In this document: piece by piece, positions 9,459-19,765 of the stretch
Layout: each line of letters starts with the position of its first letter
Position numbering within the stretch: position 1 is the stretch's first letter
Origin: Aromatoleum toluclasticum ATCC 700605
Lineage (GTDB): Bacteria; Pseudomonadota; Gammaproteobacteria; Burkholderiales; Rhodocyclaceae
Assembly: GCF_000378245.1 (NCBI RefSeq)
Contig: NZ_KB899493.1
Coordinates: forward strand, 186,001-250,000
Length of the DNA: 64,000 nucleotides
Reading direction: 5' to 3'
Notes under the pieces: generated by a model
Database searches by the model: none
Told to the model about the DNA's origin: nothing
Seen by the model: only the letters and a program-made list of their open reading frames with translations
Program-made: the position numbers and the translations under genes

Positions 9459-9902
9459 ATGGACAACGAAAGCCGACTGGCCGACAGGCTGCGCAAGGGG
9501 GCGGGAGCCGGGGTGTTCCACCTGCCCGCCGACGGTGGGGTCGTGATCGCTGCGGCCGCCGCATCGGGCGGCCTGGGCGTGGCACGGGTAGATCTCACCG
9601 GCTGCGGGAACAAGGATGAGTTCCTGCGCCGGATCGCCACGGCGCTGCGTTTCCCGGCCTGGTTCGGACACAACTGGGACGCGCTCGCGGACTGCCTGAC
9701 CGACATGAGCTGGTGGCCGGCCGCAGGCCACGTGCTGATCCTGGAACACGCGGACGGTTTTCGCACCGTGGCCGAAAGGGACTTCCTGACCGCGCTCGAG
9801 ATCCTGGAGGAAGCCGCCCGTAATCGAAGCGCGGACGATGCGCCGTTATGGACCTTCGTCGGCCTGGCGGCGGACGGCATCGCCCACCTGCGCAGCCTGT
9901 GA
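9459..9902 (+). CDS. Barstar-like ribonuclease inhibitor
   Basis: A 147-residue cytoplasmic protein whose centre carries barstar-family features: VDLTGCGNKDEFLRRIATAL followed by FPAWFGHNWDALADCLTDMSW. The WFG.NWDAL.D segment is the family signature, and the Asp of barstar that plugs the barnase active site falls in this segment. The ATG at 9459 is preferred because GGGAGGA lies five bases upstream; an ATG at 9444 overlapping the RNase stop is the alternative. Its position right behind the barnase-like gene supports a role in protecting the cytoplasm from the RNase before export. Confidence 0.88.
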   Translation: MDNESRLADRLRKGAGAGVFHLPADGGVVIAAAAASGGLGVARVDLTGCGNKDEFLRRIATALRFPAWFGHNWDALADCLTDMSWWPAAGHVLILEHADGFRTVAERDFLTALEILEEAARNRSADDAPLWTFVGLAADGIAHLRSL

Positions 9903-9910
9903 CAAACGCG

Positions 9911-10366
9911 ATGACCTACAAGCTGCCGGTATCGGTGCTCATCGTGGTACATACGGCAACGTTCGACATCCTGTTGCTGCAGAGGGTGTCACCGCCGGGA
10001 TTCTGGCAGTCGGTCACCGGGAGCCTGGAGCCGGGCGAATCGCCCGCGGAGGCGGCGTTGCGGGAAGTCCTTGAGGAGACCGGAATCGGCGTCCGCGCGG
10101 ATTGCCTCGTCGACTGGCGCCATAGCAACCGTTTCGCGATTCGCGATGAATGGCGCCACCGCTACGCGCCGGACGTCTCGCACAATATCGAGCACGTCTT
10201 CAGCCTGTGCGTACCGGACGGCCAGCTGGTCACGCTCGCACCCGACGAGCACGACGCCGCGCTGTGGCTGCCCCGCGAAGCGGCCGCAGCGAAAGTCTTC
10301 TCATGGACCAACCGCGACGCGATCCTGCAACTGCCCGAGCACTACCCGGCAAGCGGCAGACATTAG
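9911..10366 (+). CDS. nudB: Dihydroneopterin triphosphate diphosphatase NudB (Nudix)
   Basis: Nudix hydrolase of 151 residues that removes pyrophosphate from dihydroneopterin triphosphate in folate synthesis. The N-terminus KLPVSVLIVVHT and the segment PPGFWQSVTGSLEPGE are typical of NudB. The Nudix box runs GSLEPGESPAEAALREVLEE, with the metal-binding REVLEE intact. The ATG at 9911 starts eight bases after the barstar-like stop. nudB next to aspS is common in proteobacteria; here a receiver-TPR gene and the RNase/inhibitor pair stand between them. Confidence 0.9.
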   Translation: MTYKLPVSVLIVVHTATFDILLLQRVSPPGFWQSVTGSLEPGESPAEAALREVLEETGIGVRADCLVDWRHSNRFAIRDEWRHRYAPDVSHNIEHVFSLCVPDGQLVTLAPDEHDAALWLPREAAAAKVFSWTNRDAILQLPEHYPASGRH

Positions 10367-10512
10367 CCACTTCAGCCGTACGGGCCGTTCAACCCTCGGG
10401 CGTCTGGAGCAGTGCCTTCAGACAGGCAGAGCATTAGCATCCGGCCCCGTCTTCGGGAGCCGCCGGGAACGCAGGCAATGCTGCACACCAGCACACCGAC
10501 TCCACTGCCAGT

Positions 10513-10541
10513 CTTGAAATGCCGCATTCCGAATCTATATT
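10513..10541 (+). promoter_or_regulatory. Probable promoter of the small heat shock gene
   Basis: TTGAAA at 10514-10519 and TATATT at 10536-10541 are 16 bases apart, a fair sigma-70 match. The -35 region extends to CTTGAAA, the sigma-32 -35 consensus, but the -10 region lacks a clear CCCCAT. It lies 38 bases before the hsp20 start, so either sigma factor reading is plausible. Confidence 0.45.
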
Positions 10542-10578
10542 TGGGGTGGAAGACCATGTTGTGAGAGAGGAGAAAACC

Positions 10579-12013
<1,435 letters not shown>

Positions 12014-12042
12014 GCCGCGCCCGCGGGCCGCACGGTGCTTGC

Positions 12043-12146
12043 GTAGGGCGGGAGGAGCGTAGCGCATCCCGCCCAATCCGGCGGTCGGAAGCGGCCCACA
12101 GGCCGCGTGGCGGGATACGCCTTCGGCTCCTCCCCTCCCGCCCTAC
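12043..12146. repeat. Palindromic intergenic repeat, family 1, copy A
   Basis: Two long imperfect inverted arms: GTAGGGCGGGAGGAGCGTAG onwards at 12043, and a right arm ending CTCCCGCCCTAC at 12146, each joined to an inner CATCCCGCC / GGCGGGATA part. The same layout occurs at 62342-62439, and a half copy at about 52373-52406. The right arm here has a small internal duplication (CTCCTCCCCTCCCGCC). It resembles REP/BIME-like elements. Confidence 0.8.
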
Positions 12147-12195
12147 GGGGCTGAGCGAATTCGAAAGGCTCAGCCGGAACGAAAGTTAATGGAAA

Positions 12196-12229
12196 CGCCC
12201 CGGCCGCTTCGCGCGAGCCGGGGCGTTTT
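12196..12229. terminator. Terminator between convergent argB and cysNC
   Basis: A 9-bp stem (CGCCCCGGC at 12196-12204 with GCCGGGGCG at 12217-12225) is followed by TTTT on the plus strand. It lies 11 bases beyond the cysNC stop. On the minus strand the downstream tract reads TTTCC, so it may work in both directions. Confidence 0.75.
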
Positions 12230-12240
12230 CGCGCTGGGGA

Positions 12241-14148
12241 TCAGTCGCCCAGTCCGCCTCTGCGCTGCAGTTCCAGCACGAGGTAGGTCGCCGCCTCGTC
12301 GGCACTCATCGTCACCGTGTTGATGCGCACGTCGGGTGCTTCCGGCGCCTCGTAGGGCGAATCGATGCCCGTGAAGTTCTTGAGTTCGCCGCGCCGCGCC
12401 TTCTTGTACAGGCCCTTGGCGTCACGCCCTTCGGCGACCTCGAGCGGCGTGTCGATGAACACTTCGATGAACTCGTCTTCTGCCATCAGGCTGCGGGCCA
12501 TCTGGCGCTCCGCGCGGAACGGGGAGATGAAGGCCGAGATGACGATGAGACCGGCATCGACCATCAGTTTCGCGACTTCGGCGACACGGCGGATGTTCTC
12601 GACGCGGTCGGCCTCGGTGAAGCCGAGGTCCTTGTTGAGGCCATGGCGCACGTTGTCGCCGTCGAGCAGATAGGTGTGGTAGCCGTGCGCGTGCAGCGTC
12701 TTCTCCACGAGGTTGGCGATCGTCGACTTGCCGGCGCCTGACAGGCCGGTGAACCACAGCACGCACGGTTTCTGGTGCTTGAGCGCGGCGCGCGCAGCCT
12801 TGTCCACATCGACGTGCTGCATGTGAATGTTCTGGCTGCGGCGCAGCGCGAAGTGGATCAGCCCCGCGCCGACGGTGTTGTTGCTGAGGCGGTCGATGAG
12901 GATGAAGCCGCCGGTGTCGCGGTTGTCGGCATACGGATCGAAGGCGATCGGACGGTCGAGGCTGAGGTTGCACACGCCGATGGCGTTGAGGTCGAGCGTG
13001 CGCGCGGCCACATGCTCCAGGGTGTTCACGTTCACCTGGTACTTGATGTGGGTGACGGTCGCGGTGACGGTCTTTGCGCCGATCTTGAGCAGATAGGGGC
13101 GGCCGGGCAGGAGCGGCTCGTCGTGCATCCACACGAGGGTCGTCTCGAACTGGTCGGCCGAGCCGGCGGGCGAATCGGCGGTGGAGATGACGTCGCCGCG
13201 CGAGATGTCGATCTCGTCGGCGAGGGTCAGCGTGATCGACTGGCCGGCGACGGCCTGCGCCAAATCGCCATCGCGCGTGACAATGCGCGCGACGGTGCTT
13301 TCCTTGCCTGAGGGCTGCACGCGGATGCGGTCGCCGGGCTTCACGATGCCGCCAGCGATGGTGCCGGCGAAGCCGCGGAAGTCGAGGTTAGGGCGATTGA
13401 CCCACTGCACCGGCAGGCGGAAGGGCTGCTTCTGCAGGCGCTCTTCGTCGATCTCGACGGTTTCGAGGTAGCTCATCAGCGTCGTGCCGCGATACCAGGG
13501 CATGTTCGCGCCGGGCTCGATGATGTTGTCGCCCTCGTAGGCGGACATCGGGATGAAGGTCACATCGGCGAGGCCGATCTGTTCGGCGAAGCTGCGGTAG
13601 TCGTCGCAGATGCGACGGAACACGGGTTCGGCGTAGTCGACGAGGTCCATCTTGTTGATCGCGACGACGATGTGACGGATGCCGAGCAGCGACACGAGGT
13701 AGCTGTGGCGGCGCGTCTGCGTGAGCACGCCGCGGCGGGCGTCGACCATCAGTACGGCGGCGTCGGCAGTCGAGGCGCCGGTCACCATGTTACGGGTGTA
13801 TTGCTCGTGGCCCGGAGTGTCGGCGACGATGAACTTCCTCTTGTCGGTGGAGAAGAAGCGATAGGCGACGTCGATCGTGATGCCCTGTTCGCGCTCGGCG
13901 GCAAGGCCGTCGACGAGCAGCGCGAAGTCGAGGTTCTCGCCCTGCGTGCCGTACTTCTTCGAGTCGGCCTCCATCGCGGCGAGCTGGTCCTCGAAGAGCA
14001 TCTTCGATTCGTACAGCAGCCGGCCGATCAGCGTGCTCTTGCCGTCGTCCACGCTGCCGCAGGTGATGAAGCGCAGCAGGCTCTTCTTCTCGTGTGCCTG
14101 CAGATACTGCTCGATGTCGGTGGCGATCAGATCCGAGATGTGGGCCAT
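12241..14148 (-). CDS. cysNC: Bifunctional sulfate adenylyltransferase subunit 1 / adenylylsulfate kinase
   Basis: Fusion of CysN (GTPase subunit of ATP sulfurylase) and CysC (APS kinase), 635 residues. The CysN part has the translation-factor GTPase motifs GSVDDGKS near residue 30, [12 protein letters not shown] and NKMD, followed by two beta-barrel domains. The CysC part begins near residue 440 with its P-loop GLSGAGKST at about 467-475. With CysD it makes APS, then PAPS. The ATG at 14148 matches the family start MAHISDL; an in-frame ATG at 14178 adds ten unlike residues. It lies 84 bases downstream of cysD on the same strand. No PAPS or APS reductase gene is in the window. Confidence 0.96.
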   Translation of the reverse strand: MAHISDLIATDIEQYLQAHEKKSLLRFITCGSVDDGKSTLIGRLLYESKMLFEDQLAAMEADSKKYGTQGENLDFALLVDGLAAEREQGITIDVAYRFFSTDKRKFIVADTPGHEQYTRNMVTGASTADAAVLMVDARRGVLTQTRRHSYLVSLLGIRHIVVAINKMDLVDYAEPVFRRICDDYRSFAEQIGLADVTFIPMSAYEGDNIIEPGANMPWYRGTTLMSYLETVEIDEERLQKQPFRLPVQWVNRPNLDFRGFAGTIAGGIVKPGDRIRVQPSGKESTVARIVTRDGDLAQAVAGQSITLTLADEIDISRGDVISTADSPAGSADQFETTLVWMHDEPLLPGRPYLLKIGAKTVTATVTHIKYQVNVNTLEHVAARTLDLNAIGVCNLSLDRPIAFDPYADNRDTGGFILIDRLSNNTVGAGLIHFALRRSQNIHMQHVDVDKAARAALKHQKPCVLWFTGLSGAGKSTIANLVEKTLHAHGYHTYLLDGDNVRHGLNKDLGFTEADRVENIRRVAEVAKLMVDAGLIVISAFISPFRAERQMARSLMAEDEFIEVFIDTPLEVAEGRDAKGLYKKARRGELKNFTGIDSPYEAPEAPDVRINTVTMSADEAATYLVLELQRRGGLGD

Positions 14149-14232
14149 TTTAGCAGGTCTCCCGCTGGGCCGCCCCAAGGGAGACCTTAGCCCCCTTGGG
14201 AGGCAACGAACGAATGTGAGTGTGGGGGCGCA

Positions 14233-15132
14233 TCAAAAATAACCCTCCTGCTTCTTCTTTTCCATGGACGCGGCGGAGTCGTGGTCGATGACCCTGCCCT
14301 GGCGTTCGGACGTCCTCGTCAGCAGCATCTCCTGGATGATCGCGGGCAGCGTGTCGGCTTCGGACTCGACGGCGCCGGTAAGCGGGTAGCAGCCGAGCGT
14401 GCGGAAGCGCACCTTCTTCATCATCGGCACTTCGCCCGGCTCGAGCGGCATGCGCTCGTCGTCGACCATGATCAGCGTACCGTCACGCTCGACCACCGGG
14501 CGCTCGGCCGCGTAGTACAGCGGCACGATGGGCACGCTCTCGAGGTAGATGTACTGCCAGATGTCGAGCTCGGTCCAGTTCGACAGGGGAAAGACGCGCA
14601 TCGACTCGCCCTTGTGCTTCCGGGCGTTGTAGAGCTTCCACAGCTCGGGGCGCTGGCTCTTCGGATCCCAGCGATGCTGCGCGGTACGGAACGAGAAGAT
14701 GCGTTCCTTGGCGCGCGACTTCTCCTCGTCGCGGCGCGCGCCACCGAAGGCTGCGTCGAAGCCGTACTTGTCGAGGGCCTGCTTGAGCCCCTCCGTCTTC
14801 ATGATATCGGTGTGGGTTGCGGAGCCGTGCGTAAAAGGGTTGATATCCCTGCCGATCCCCTCGGGATTGATATGCACGATGAGATCGAGCCCCAGGCTGC
14901 TCACCATCTCGTCGCGGAAGACGTACATGTCGCGGAACTTCCAGCGCGTATCGACGTGCAGCAGGGGGAAGGGCGGCGGTGCCGGATGGAAGGCCTTCAT
15001 CGCAAGGTGCAGCATGACGGCGCTGTCCTTGCCGATGGAGTACAGCATCACCGGGTTTTCCGCTTCGGCAACCACCTCCCGCATGATGTGGATGCTTTCG
15101 GCTTCGAGCCGCTGCAGGTGAGTAAGAGACAT
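14233..15132 (-). CDS. cysD: Sulfate adenylyltransferase subunit 2
   Basis: Catalytic subunit of ATP sulfurylase, a PP-loop N-type pyrophosphatase of 299 residues that adenylylates sulfate with energy from the CysN GTPase. The PP-loop reads [14 protein letters not shown] near residues 34-47, and [16 protein letters not shown] is the conserved second motif. The ATG at 15132 is chosen because GAGGA lies upstream and [16 protein letters not shown] is the usual N-terminus. It is divergent from cysQ, leaving about 98 bases for control of both sulfur units. Confidence 0.96.
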   Translation of the reverse strand: MSLTHLQRLEAESIHIMREVVAEAENPVMLYSIGKDSAVMLHLAMKAFHPAPPPFPLLHVDTRWKFRDMYVFRDEMVSSLGLDLIVHINPEGIGRDINPFTHGSATHTDIMKTEGLKQALDKYGFDAAFGGARRDEEKSRAKERIFSFRTAQHRWDPKSQRPELWKLYNARKHKGESMRVFPLSNWTELDIWQYIYLESVPIVPLYYAAERPVVERDGTLIMVDDERMPLEPGEVPMMKKVRFRTLGCYPLTGAVESEADTLPAIIQEMLLTRTSERQGRVIDHDSAASMEKKKQEGYF

Positions 15133-15230
15133 CGAGGTCCTCGAGATGACGATGAATTGCACGGCCGGCCTGCGGAATCGCGTCTACAATGCCGGGTCGC
15201 CAAGTATACCAACCGGCTGGAGTGGCACCT

Positions 15231-16028
15231 GTGTCAGATAATTGCCCCCTTTCCGATCTCCTCGAATCCCTGCTGCCCGTTGCGCGCAAGGCAGGCGAAG
15301 TGGTGATGTCAGTGTATGCGACCGATTTTTCGGTGCACGACAAGGACGACGCATCGCCGGTCACCGAGGCGGACGAGCGCGCCGAAGCCGTGATCCTCGC
15401 CGGGCTCGCGGCACTCGCGCCGGGCATTCCAGTGGTGGCGGAAGAAGCAGTGGCGGCAGGACGTATTCCCGCAATCGCCAGGCGTTTCTGGCTCGTCGAT
15501 CCGCTCGATGGCACCCGGGAGTTCATCAAGCGCAATGGCGAATTCACGGTCAATATCGCCCTCGTCGAAGACGGCCGGCCGTTGCTGGGCGTGGTATTTG
15601 CACCCGCCCTCGACAGGCTCTACGCGGGAACGGTAGGCGTCGGCGCCTTCATCGAGGACGCATACGGACGCCACGCGATCCACTGCCGTGTACCGCCGGC
15701 CGAGGGCCTCACCGTCGTTGCGAGCCGTTCGCACGGGGATGCCACGGCACTCGATACCTTCCTTGCCGGGCGCAAGGTCGCGAAGCTTGCGAGCGCAGGC
15801 TCGTCCCTGAAGCTGTGCCTGATCGCCGCCGGCGAAGCCGACCTCTATCCGCGGCTGGGACGCACGATGGAATGGGACATCGCAGCTGGCCATGCCGTGC
15901 TCGCCGCCGCAGGCGGACGCGTGACCCGGCTCGACGGCAACCCCCTCGCCTATGCCAAGCCGGGCTTCGAGAACCCCCATTTCGCTGCCTGGGGCTTTGG
16001 CGAAGGCACCGAGCACAGCGCCCGATGA
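15231..16028 (+). CDS. cysQ: 3'(2'),5'-bisphosphate nucleotidase CysQ
   Basis: Inositol monophosphatase-fold phosphatase that hydrolyses PAP, the by-product of PAPS use. The 265-residue product has the metal-binding set: EADERAE, VVAEE, LVDPLDGTREF and, near the C-terminus, EWDIAAGHAVLAAAGG. I choose the GTG at 15231, which has GGAG eight bases upstream and gives a usual length; an ATG at 15189 is in frame. A TACAAT -10-like box lies at 15185-15190. The stop overlaps the next gene by four bases, so the transporter downstream is translationally coupled. Confidence 0.9.
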   Translation: MSDNCPLSDLLESLLPVARKAGEVVMSVYATDFSVHDKDDASPVTEADERAEAVILAGLAALAPGIPVVAEEAVAAGRIPAIARRFWLVDPLDGTREFIKRNGEFTVNIALVEDGRPLLGVVFAPALDRLYAGTVGVGAFIEDAYGRHAIHCRVPPAEGLTVVASRSHGDATALDTFLAGRKVAKLASAGSSLKLCLIAAGEADLYPRLGRTMEWDIAAGHAVLAAAGGRVTRLDGNPLAYAKPGFENPHFAAWGFGEGTEHSAR

Positions 16029-17752
16029 CGGCCTACGCGGTCCTGTTGTCCGTCGTCGCGCTGCTCGTGCTGCTGATCCGCGGCAGGATCGCACCCGCGA
16101 TCCTGTTCACCGCGTGGGCAGCCGCCTACTACCTCGCCGGCCTCGTCAGCGAACGTGAATGGCTCGCCGGCTACACGAATCCTGCGCTGATCACGCTGGT
16201 CCTGCTGTTGCTCGTATCGCTGGCGCTCGAGCGCTCGCCGCTACTGGACCGCTTCTCGGATCTCGTGCTGAAGGGCGGGCCGGCGCGGGCGACACTGCGC
16301 CTGTCGGCCGTGACGGCGATGTTTTCGGCTGTACTCAACAACACGGCCGTCGTCGGCGCCCTGCTGGGGGTAGTGTCCAAGCAGCGCCGGGTCGCGCCGT
16401 CGAAACTGCTGATCCCCCTTTCGTACGCCGCGATCATCGGCGGGGTCACGACGCTGATCGGCACCTCGACGAACCTCGTCGTGAATTCCTTCGTGATCGA
16501 CGCAGGATTGCCGCCGCTGGGGATGTTCCAGTTCAGCCTCGTCGGCATTCCACTCGCGCTCACGTGCATCGCGGTGATGGTGTTGTGCTCGGGCCTGCTG
16601 CCGGAACACGCGCCGGCCGAACGTGAAAACAATCAGACCTACTTCCTCGAGGCGCAGATCACGCCGGGCGCGCCACTCGCCGGCCGAAGCATCGAACAAA
16701 ACGGCCTGCGCAATCTCGACGGGCTGTTCCTGCTGGAACTCGAGCGCGAAGGCCGGCTGATCTCGCCTGTGGGGCCCGACGAAATCCTGGAGGAAGGCGA
16801 CATCCTCGTGTTCACCGGGCAGGTCGAGAAAGTGCAGTCGCTGCAGCAGATCCGGGGCCTGCAGGTGTTCGGTACACGCGCCGACGCGCTGTTGGGGTCG
16901 AACCTCGTTGAAGTCGTGATCTCGAACGAGTCGATACTGCCCAATCACACGCTGCGCGGGGTGGATTTCCGTTCACAGTTCGACGCCGGCGTCGTCGGCA
17001 TACGACGGGGCGACAAGCGCCTGACCGGCCAGCTCGGACGGATTCCCCTGCGCGTCGGCGACTCGCTGCTGCTCGCAGTCGGCCCGGACTTCGCCCAGCA
17101 CCGCAACATCGACCGCAACTTCCACCTGCTTGACACGGGCGTGCTGCGGCCGAAGCTGACGCCACGTCAGAGCACGCTCGCTCTGACGGGTTTCGCGCTC
17201 GCCATTGCCGTTTCGGCAATTGGCGTCTGGCCGCTGCTGAACTGTCTGCTCGTGCTGCTCGCCGTACTGCTCGCGACACGTATCCTGTCCGTGAGCGAGA
17301 TGCGCCGCCGCTTCCCCTTCGACCTGCTGGTGACGATCGGCTCGGCGCTCGCGATCGCGAAGGCGCTGGAATCCTCGGGCGCCGCCGAACTGGTGGCCGA
17401 CTCGATGCGCGGTGTCTTCGACGGCTACGGCGTGGTCGGCGCCTTCGTCGGCGTATACCTGATCACGGTCGTGTTGACGGAGGTCATCACGAACAACGCT
17501 GCAGCCGCGCTCGCGTTTCCAATCGCGCTGTCGACGGCCCGCGCCTTCGACGTCGATCCGATGCCCTTCGTGATGGCGATCGCCTACGGTGCGAGTGCGG
17601 GCTTCCTGATTCCCTTCGGCTACCAGACTCACCTGATGGTGATGTCGCCCGGCCGCTACCGCACGCTCGACTTCATCCGGATCGGCCTGCCGGTGAGCCT
17701 GACCTATTCGGCGGCGGTGCTGCTGCTCGTGCCGACGTTCTTCCCCTTCTAA
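16025..17752 (+). CDS. SLC13-family permease with two RCK-C (TrkA-C) domains
   Basis: A 575-residue membrane transporter of the divalent anion:Na+ symporter (DASS/SLC13, CitMHS-like) group. Several N-terminal helices include the conserved NNTAVVGALLGVV and IGTSTNLVVN hairpins; a cytoplasmic middle region of about 180 residues carries two TrkA-C-like units (each with EEGDILVFTG or RVGDSLLLAVG features), and the second membrane half ends with the mirror motif TEVITNNAAAALAFPIAL. The ATG at 16025 overlaps the cysQ stop (ATGA). Coupling to cysQ suggests sulfate or another sulfur oxyanion as substrate; this is inference from context, since the family also moves dicarboxylates. Confidence 0.82.
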   Translation: MTAYAVLLSVVALLVLLIRGRIAPAILFTAWAAAYYLAGLVSEREWLAGYTNPALITLVLLLLVSLALERSPLLDRFSDLVLKGGPARATLRLSAVTAMFSAVLNNTAVVGALLGVVSKQRRVAPSKLLIPLSYAAIIGGVTTLIGTSTNLVVNSFVIDAGLPPLGMFQFSLVGIPLALTCIAVMVLCSGLLPEHAPAERENNQTYFLEAQITPGAPLAGRSIEQNGLRNLDGLFLLELEREGRLISPVGPDEILEEGDILVFTGQVEKVQSLQQIRGLQVFGTRADALLGSNLVEVVISNESILPNHTLRGVDFRSQFDAGVVGIRRGDKRLTGQLGRIPLRVGDSLLLAVGPDFAQHRNIDRNFHLLDTGVLRPKLTPRQSTLALTGFALAIAVSAIGVWPLLNCLLVLLAVLLATRILSVSEMRRRFPFDLLVTIGSALAIAKALESSGAAELVADSMRGVFDGYGVVGAFVGVYLITVVLTEVITNNAAAALAFPIALSTARAFDVDPMPFVMAIAYGASAGFLIPFGYQTHLMVMSPGRYRTLDFIRIGLPVSLTYSAAVLLLVPTFFPF

Positions 17753-17758
17753 GCCGCT

Positions 17759-18010
17759 TCAGCGCGCGCTGAGACGGGAGACGAATTCGACAACGGTGCC
17801 GACCGTCGCGAACGAGCTGCCGTCGATCTCGTCGTCCGGCACCTCGATAGCGAAACGCTCCTCGATCGCGTGTATCACGGCGAGCACTGCCATCGAATCG
17901 AGCTCCGGCACGCTGCCCAGCAGCGCGGTGTCTGCGTCGAACAGCAAACCGCGGCCGTCGAGGCTCAACACTTCATCGAGCAGGGCCAAGACCTGTTCCT
18001 GAATATCCAA
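17759..18010 (-). CDS. Acyl carrier protein
   Basis: An 83-residue acidic four-helix carrier protein. The phosphopantetheine site is the Ser in PELDSMAVLAV near residue 38, followed by IEERFAIEVPDDEID as in dedicated carrier proteins. It is divergent from an AMP ligase by about 150 bases. A carrier protein, an AMP ligase and a PLP decarboxylase side by side match the set I know from exosortase A genomes. The likely role is to receive an activated acyl or aminoacyl group from the ligase; the cargo is unknown. Confidence 0.85.
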   Translation of the reverse strand: MDIQEQVLALLDEVLSLDGRGLLFDADTALLGSVPELDSMAVLAVIHAIEERFAIEVPDDEIDGSSFATVGTVVEFVSRLSAR

Positions 18011-18163
18011 AACGAAAACCTCACTGCACCTACCAACACATTACGATCGCGAGTATCCGCCGCCGGCGTCGGGCGACGAGCGGCGCATTATACTTCCGGT
18101 CAGTGCCGATCTGCCTCCACCGACGCCGGAATAAATGCACGACATGAAACCCGGATCACCACA

Positions 18164-19765
18164 ATGACAACAACCGCCCTGCTCCACGACCTGATCCGCA
18201 GCGCCGTCGCGCGCAATCCCGCACAAGCCGCGCTGACGCGCGGTGTACAAACCTTATCCTACGCGGAACTCGCAGCGCAATGCGACGCTTTTGCCGCCGG
18301 ACTGCTCGCACTGGGCCACGCGCGGGCCGAACGGGTCGCGATCTACCTCGAAAAGCGTTTCGAATTCGTGTCGGCCGCGTTCGGGACGAGCGGTGCCGGT
18401 GGCGTGCTGGTCCCCGTGAACCCGCTGCTTAAAGGAGAACAGGTCGGGCACATCCTGCGCGACTGCAACGTGCGCGTGCTGGTGACGAGCGCCGAACGCC
18501 TGCCCCTGCTGCAGCCGGTGCTGGCGCAATGCCACGATCTGCGGCAGGTCGTGCTCGTCGGCAATCCGGCCACGCTGCCGACGGTGGACGGCGCAAGCGT
18601 ACATCGCTGGAATGATCTCACGGGAGCACCTGCCCGTGCCGGCCACCGCGTGATCGACTCCGACATGGCTGCGATCCTGTACACGTCCGGCAGCACGGGG
18701 CGGCCGAAAGGCGTCGTGCTGTCCCACCGCAATATCGTCACCGGCGCCCGCAGCGTCGCGCAATACCTCGAGAACCACGCCGGCGACACGCTGCTCGCCG
18801 CCCTGCCGCTGTCGTTCGACGCCGGCTTCTCGCAACTCACAACGGCCTTTCATGCCGGCGCGCGTGCAGTACTGATCGACTATCTGCTGCCGCGCGACGT
18901 GCTCAACGCGGTCGTGCGCGAACGCGTCACCGGCCTTACCGCCGTGCCGCCGCTATGGATCCAGCTCGCCGGGCTCGACTGGCCGGAGACGGTCGGCGAA
19001 CACCTGCGCTATATCGCCAACACCGGCGGACGGATGCCCTTCGAGACGCTCAAGACGCTACGCGCCAAGCTGCCGCCCACCCGCCCCTTCCTGATGTACG
19101 GCCTCACCGAAGCCTTCCGCGCGACCTACCTTCCGCCCGAGGAGGTCGACCGCCGCCCCGACTCGATCGGCAAGGCGATCCCGAACGCCGAAGTGCTGGT
19201 GCTGCGCGAGGACGGCAGCGAATGCGCGCCGAACGAACCGGGCGAACTGGTGCAACGCGGCGCCCTCGTCGGCATGGGCTACTGGAACGATCCGGAAAAG
19301 ACCGCCGAACGCTACAAGCCCCTGCCCGCGGGCATCGGCGGACGCGAGGCGGGGTTGCAGATACCGGAGATCGCGGTGTTTTCGGGCGACACGGTACGGC
19401 GGGATGAAGACGGCTTCCTGTACTTCATCGGACGGCGCGACGAGATGATGAAAACCTCGGGCTATCGCGTGAGCCCGACGGAAGTCGAAGAGATCGTCTA
19501 CGGCACCGGCCGCGTCGGCGAGTGCGTCGCGTTCGGCCTGCCGCACCCGACGCTCGGGCAGGCGATCTGCGTCGTCGCCACGCCCGCGCCGGGCGCAACA
19601 CTCGACACCGCCGCCCTACTCGCCGACTGCCGCAGCCGCATGCCCGCCTACATGGTGCCCACGCGAATCGAGGTACGCAGCGGTCCTCTTCCCCGCAATC
19701 CCAACGGCAAGATCGACCGTAAACTGCTCGCGACCGAGCACCAGCAAGAAGAGGCTGCGAAGTGA
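18164..19765 (+). CDS. AMP-forming acyl-CoA ligase, exosortase A-associated type
   Basis: ANL-superfamily adenylating enzyme, 533 residues. The AMP-binding P-loop reads ILYTSGSTGRPKGVVLSH near residues 168-185; MYGLTEAFRATYLPPEE is the second motif; GDTVRRDEDGFLYFIGRRDEMMKTSGYRVSP contains the hinge, and the catalytic C-terminal Lys lies in NPNGKIDRK. The N-terminal half, with VPVNPLLKGEQVGHILRDCNVR, resembles the family named acyl-CoA ligase (AMP-forming), exosortase A system-associated. The ATG at 18164 fits the N-terminus; the Shine-Dalgarno is weak. The stop overlaps the decarboxylase start by four bases. Substrate not known; with a neighbouring carrier protein, loading onto it is a fair guess. 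Confidence 0.85.
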   Translation: MTTTALLHDLIRSAVARNPAQAALTRGVQTLSYAELAAQCDAFAAGLLALGHARAERVAIYLEKRFEFVSAAFGTSGAGGVLVPVNPLLKGEQVGHILRDCNVRVLVTSAERLPLLQPVLAQCHDLRQVVLVGNPATLPTVDGASVHRWNDLTGAPARAGHRVIDSDMAAILYTSGSTGRPKGVVLSHRNIVTGARSVAQYLENHAGDTLLAALPLSFDAGFSQLTTAFHAGARAVLIDYLLPRDVLNAVVRERVTGLTAVPPLWIQLAGLDWPETVGEHLRYIANTGGRMPFETLKTLRAKLPPTRPFLMYGLTEAFRATYLPPEEVDRRPDSIGKAIPNAEVLVLREDGSECAPNEPGELVQRGALVGMGYWNDPEKTAERYKPLPAGIGGREAGLQIPEIAVFSGDTVRRDEDGFLYFIGRRDEMMKTSGYRVSPTEVEEIVYGTGRVGECVAFGLPHPTLGQAICVVATPAPGATLDTAALLADCRSRMPAYMVPTRIEVRSGPLPRNPNGKIDRKLLATEHQQEEAAK

